Shown piece by piece: positions 62,206 to 64,000 of a DNA stretch of 64,000 nt. Each line of letters starts with the position of its first letter. Position 1 is the stretch's first letter. This stretch comes from Epiperipatus broadwayi (taxonomy: Eukaryota; Onychophora; Udeonychophora; Euonychophora; Peripatidae), in assembly GCA_028023455.1 (NCBI GenBank), contig JAQFVV010000072.1, positions 5,214,214-5,278,213 on the forward strand. Reading direction: 5' to 3'. The translations under genes and the position numbers were made by a program. The notes beneath the pieces are model-generated. The model had not been told where the DNA came from. It made no database searches and saw nothing but the letters and a program-made list of their open reading frames with translations.

Positions 62206-62596
62206 TGAGTATAAAAAATATACAAAAAAAAAAAAAATAACCAATGCTTATTTAAAAAAAAAAGAATAAAAGCAATATTATGTCATTACTCCATTTTTAA
62301 ATTATTATTCTTTAAATTTTAAAACTATACAGTAAAGAGCACAATGTAAATTACAATTCAAATATACACAGCTATTAAAAATCTAATAGATTTTATTTCA
62401 ATTGAAATTTTATAATTCAAAAATATTACTAAGTTTTAAAAATTTAATAAATAATTTTTAATTAATTTTCTTATTCATTTTTTTTTTTTACGGTTATAAA
62501 ATTTATATTTTACAAATGAATTAATCTAAAGGAACCACAAATTAATGATAAAAAAATTATAGAAGAATAATTGGTACTGATATACATGTGATCTGT

Positions 62597-63175
62597 TGGG
62601 GATATTGGATGAGTAGGCACTAAATAGGGATTTTATGCATAAATCTTCCTGCATCCATTGATTACTCTGGCTTGCACTAAGTGATGCTACTGTATGGAGA
62701 GTTTTGTCTCTGTTTTTAACAGTTTGAGCAAGCATAAGAAATTGCTATCATGTGATGTTTAGTGATGTAATACCAATCCTGCCCAATAGAATAATGGTGA
62801 TTATGATTATTAAAGAACCAAAGACACCAAAATGTATAGATACTGAATGGAGTTCACATCTATATGACTACACATGTGAATGAGTTCGGATTGAAAACAT
62901 TATTGTATTTTTAATTTTAGACTCGTAGTTTTATAATTAACTAAAAAGGCAAAAGATGGCTTCTGAAGGGTTGCATTAGATCCTAAGATCTAGATGCAGT
63001 GCTCTCAGACTCAAGGTTTCTCACCGATGAAAGCCACAAACTAGAAACTAGTCTGGGAATATTGGATAAATAAGCACTAAATCGGAATTTTACGCACAAA
63101 TCTTCCTGCATCCATCGATTACTCTGGCTTGCACTAAGTGGTGCTACTGTATGAAGAGTGTTGCCTCTGTGAACA
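62597..63175 (+). mobile_element. Hammerhead repeat family A, head-to-tail unit bounded by ribozyme cleavage sites
   Basis: Homology to the family begins at 62597 with TGGGGATATTGGATGAGTAG, the exact base after the predicted self-cleavage site; the preceding bases (ATCTGT) do not match the ribozyme. The unit runs through ATCCATTGATTACTCTGG, the AAGCATAAG tail, CAATCCTGCCCAATAG, and AAAGATGGCTTCTGAAGGG to a second ribozyme (63024-63053), after which the starting sequence repeats directly (63054-63175). The monomer is 457 nt. The second ribozyme keeps GAAA, ACTAGT and GTC, but has CCGATGA (U4 to C) and a weakened stem II. There is no coding region. Confidence 0.85.
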
Positions 63176-63301
63176 ATATGCAAAATATTAAATAACTATT
63201 GATGTTATTAAACAATCTTTTGGTGAGTAAAGTAATACAAAAATTAATCCATAAGGAATGAATTGATGGTAAGCAAGTGTTTTAAATAAAACAATAAAAA
63301 A

Positions 63302-63568
63302 GGAATCTGTAGAGCATTAGCTTAAAATTCAATAATCAAGAATCTAAGGACCCAGGTTTGAATCCCATGCTAGTACTGTCACTGATCAGGCCAGCAACAC
63401 CTGAAGAAGAGGGAAGAAAAATCCCTCTCGAAACATTGTGCATATACTAACCTGTTTGCTGTGATATTACTAACAGTTGAATGCATTTGGAATATTTAAA
63501 TAAAAATTAAACTTTTCTAAAGACATTCAACACACATATTAGATGATGGAAATAGTCCAATACAGATA
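63302..63568 (+). mobile_element. SINE family 2, single plus-strand copy
   Basis: The clearest full copy: TGTAGAGCATTAGCTTAAAA (A-box side), GGTTTGAATCC (B box, 63356-63366), CACTGATCAGGCCAGCAAC, then CTGAAGA (63401-63407), a 6-bp AGAGGG/CCCTCT hairpin, CGAAAC, and the AATGCATTTGGAATATTTAA tail ending GATGGAAATAGTCCA. The CTGAAGA-hairpin-GAAAC module resembles a degenerate hammerhead core; stem I could use CAGCAA with TTGCTG. It is a tRNA-derived SINE with a possibly ribozyme-derived body. Confidence 0.8.
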
Positions 63569-64000
63569 TATATTTATTCCCCACAATTGTAAAATAATAC
63601 AAACTATACTAATGGGAATTACAATCACTTAATTTATGAAATTTTATTGTTTGATTTTTTTTTGAATAAATATATAATCACATTTAATTTTTTATGGATA
63701 TATATATACTTTGTTTCTTTTATTTAGCACAGCAATTACTATTATTTATTGTATTGCTTTTCTTACTAAAACATAATTTAGTAAATTTAGTAATAAATAC
63801 ATCAATTTATTTTTTATGGATTTACTGTTGCTGCCTCGGTAAAACACAAAATTTGAGATTTCGAGTATAAATCTCAAAATATTCACTTTGTAAAAAACCC
63901 AAAATCCCTTTCACTCAAGTACAACTCAATATTCATCAGGTCATTGCAAAATACCTTAAAAATATAAAATAAATCTAAATAAAAGTATTAAAATATATTT
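63569..64000. other. AT-rich end of window without gene
   Basis: I see no gene or recognised repeat. A short GC-containing patch (TGCTGCCTCGG) near 63830 is unexplained. Confidence 0.5.

Noticed and set aside
62526-63183. Minus frames with a shared HTVA(P/S)LSASQSN segment
   Set aside because: The similarity is the repeated DNA of family A read in one frame; premature stops and the inverted copies argue against coding.

Overview
This window is AT-rich eukaryotic DNA. No bacterial operon, rRNA, functional tRNA or CRISPR array is visible. It reads as invertebrate metazoan intergenic or intronic sequence. The evidence is long TA and ATT microsatellites, tRNA-derived SINEs, 5'-truncated non-LTR retrotransposons, hAT transposons with 8-bp target duplications, Ty3/Gypsy remains, many foldback repeats, and one NACHT (NLR-type) exon with a good 3' splice site. 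The species cannot be named from sequence alone; AT-rich cnidarian-like or mollusc-like genomes with expanded NLRs would fit.

Layout. 0-6.6 kb: microsatellite, small duplications and unassigned AT-rich DNA. 6.6-12 kb: nested 430-bp tandem array, SINE inverted dimers, a MITE and a 79-bp satellite. 14-29 kb: several foldback repeats, a small hAT element, SINEs, a 108-bp tandem and a LINE fragment. 29-32 kb: two more foldbacks. 32.5-34.6 kb: decayed LTR-retrotransposon 5' half (gag-like coiled-coil reading frame, and a tandemly repeated primer-binding site matching tRNA-Lys). 38-45 kb: foldback, four LINE 3' ends (one more at 61 kb), a LINE ORF1 relic and a 1.58-kb hAT element. 46.2-49.3 kb: two head-to-tail copies of one 5'-truncated LINE. 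52.3-53.8 kb: the NACHT exon, the only convincing cellular gene. 56.4-57.5 kb: Gypsy integrase fossil. 58.6-63.6 kb: SINEs and foldbacks.

The main discovery is that at least four different repeat families in the window carry the core of a type I hammerhead ribozyme: CTGANGA, a stem II hairpin, GAAA, a self-complementary stem III, then a GTC cleavage triplet. Stem I folds from the flanks with an internal loop or bulge. The stems differ between families (stem III is ACTAGT, ACCGGT, ACCATGGGT or ACCAGCTGGT) while the core is kept, which is the covariation expected of a real RNA. One copy (62597-63175) starts exactly at the predicted self-cleavage position and has a second ribozyme 457 nt later, the head-to-tail layout expected of a retrozyme or Penelope-type hammerhead repeat. 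Most other copies are inverted dimers with ribozymes on opposite strands. I see no reverse transcriptase that clearly belongs to these elements, so they look non-autonomous.
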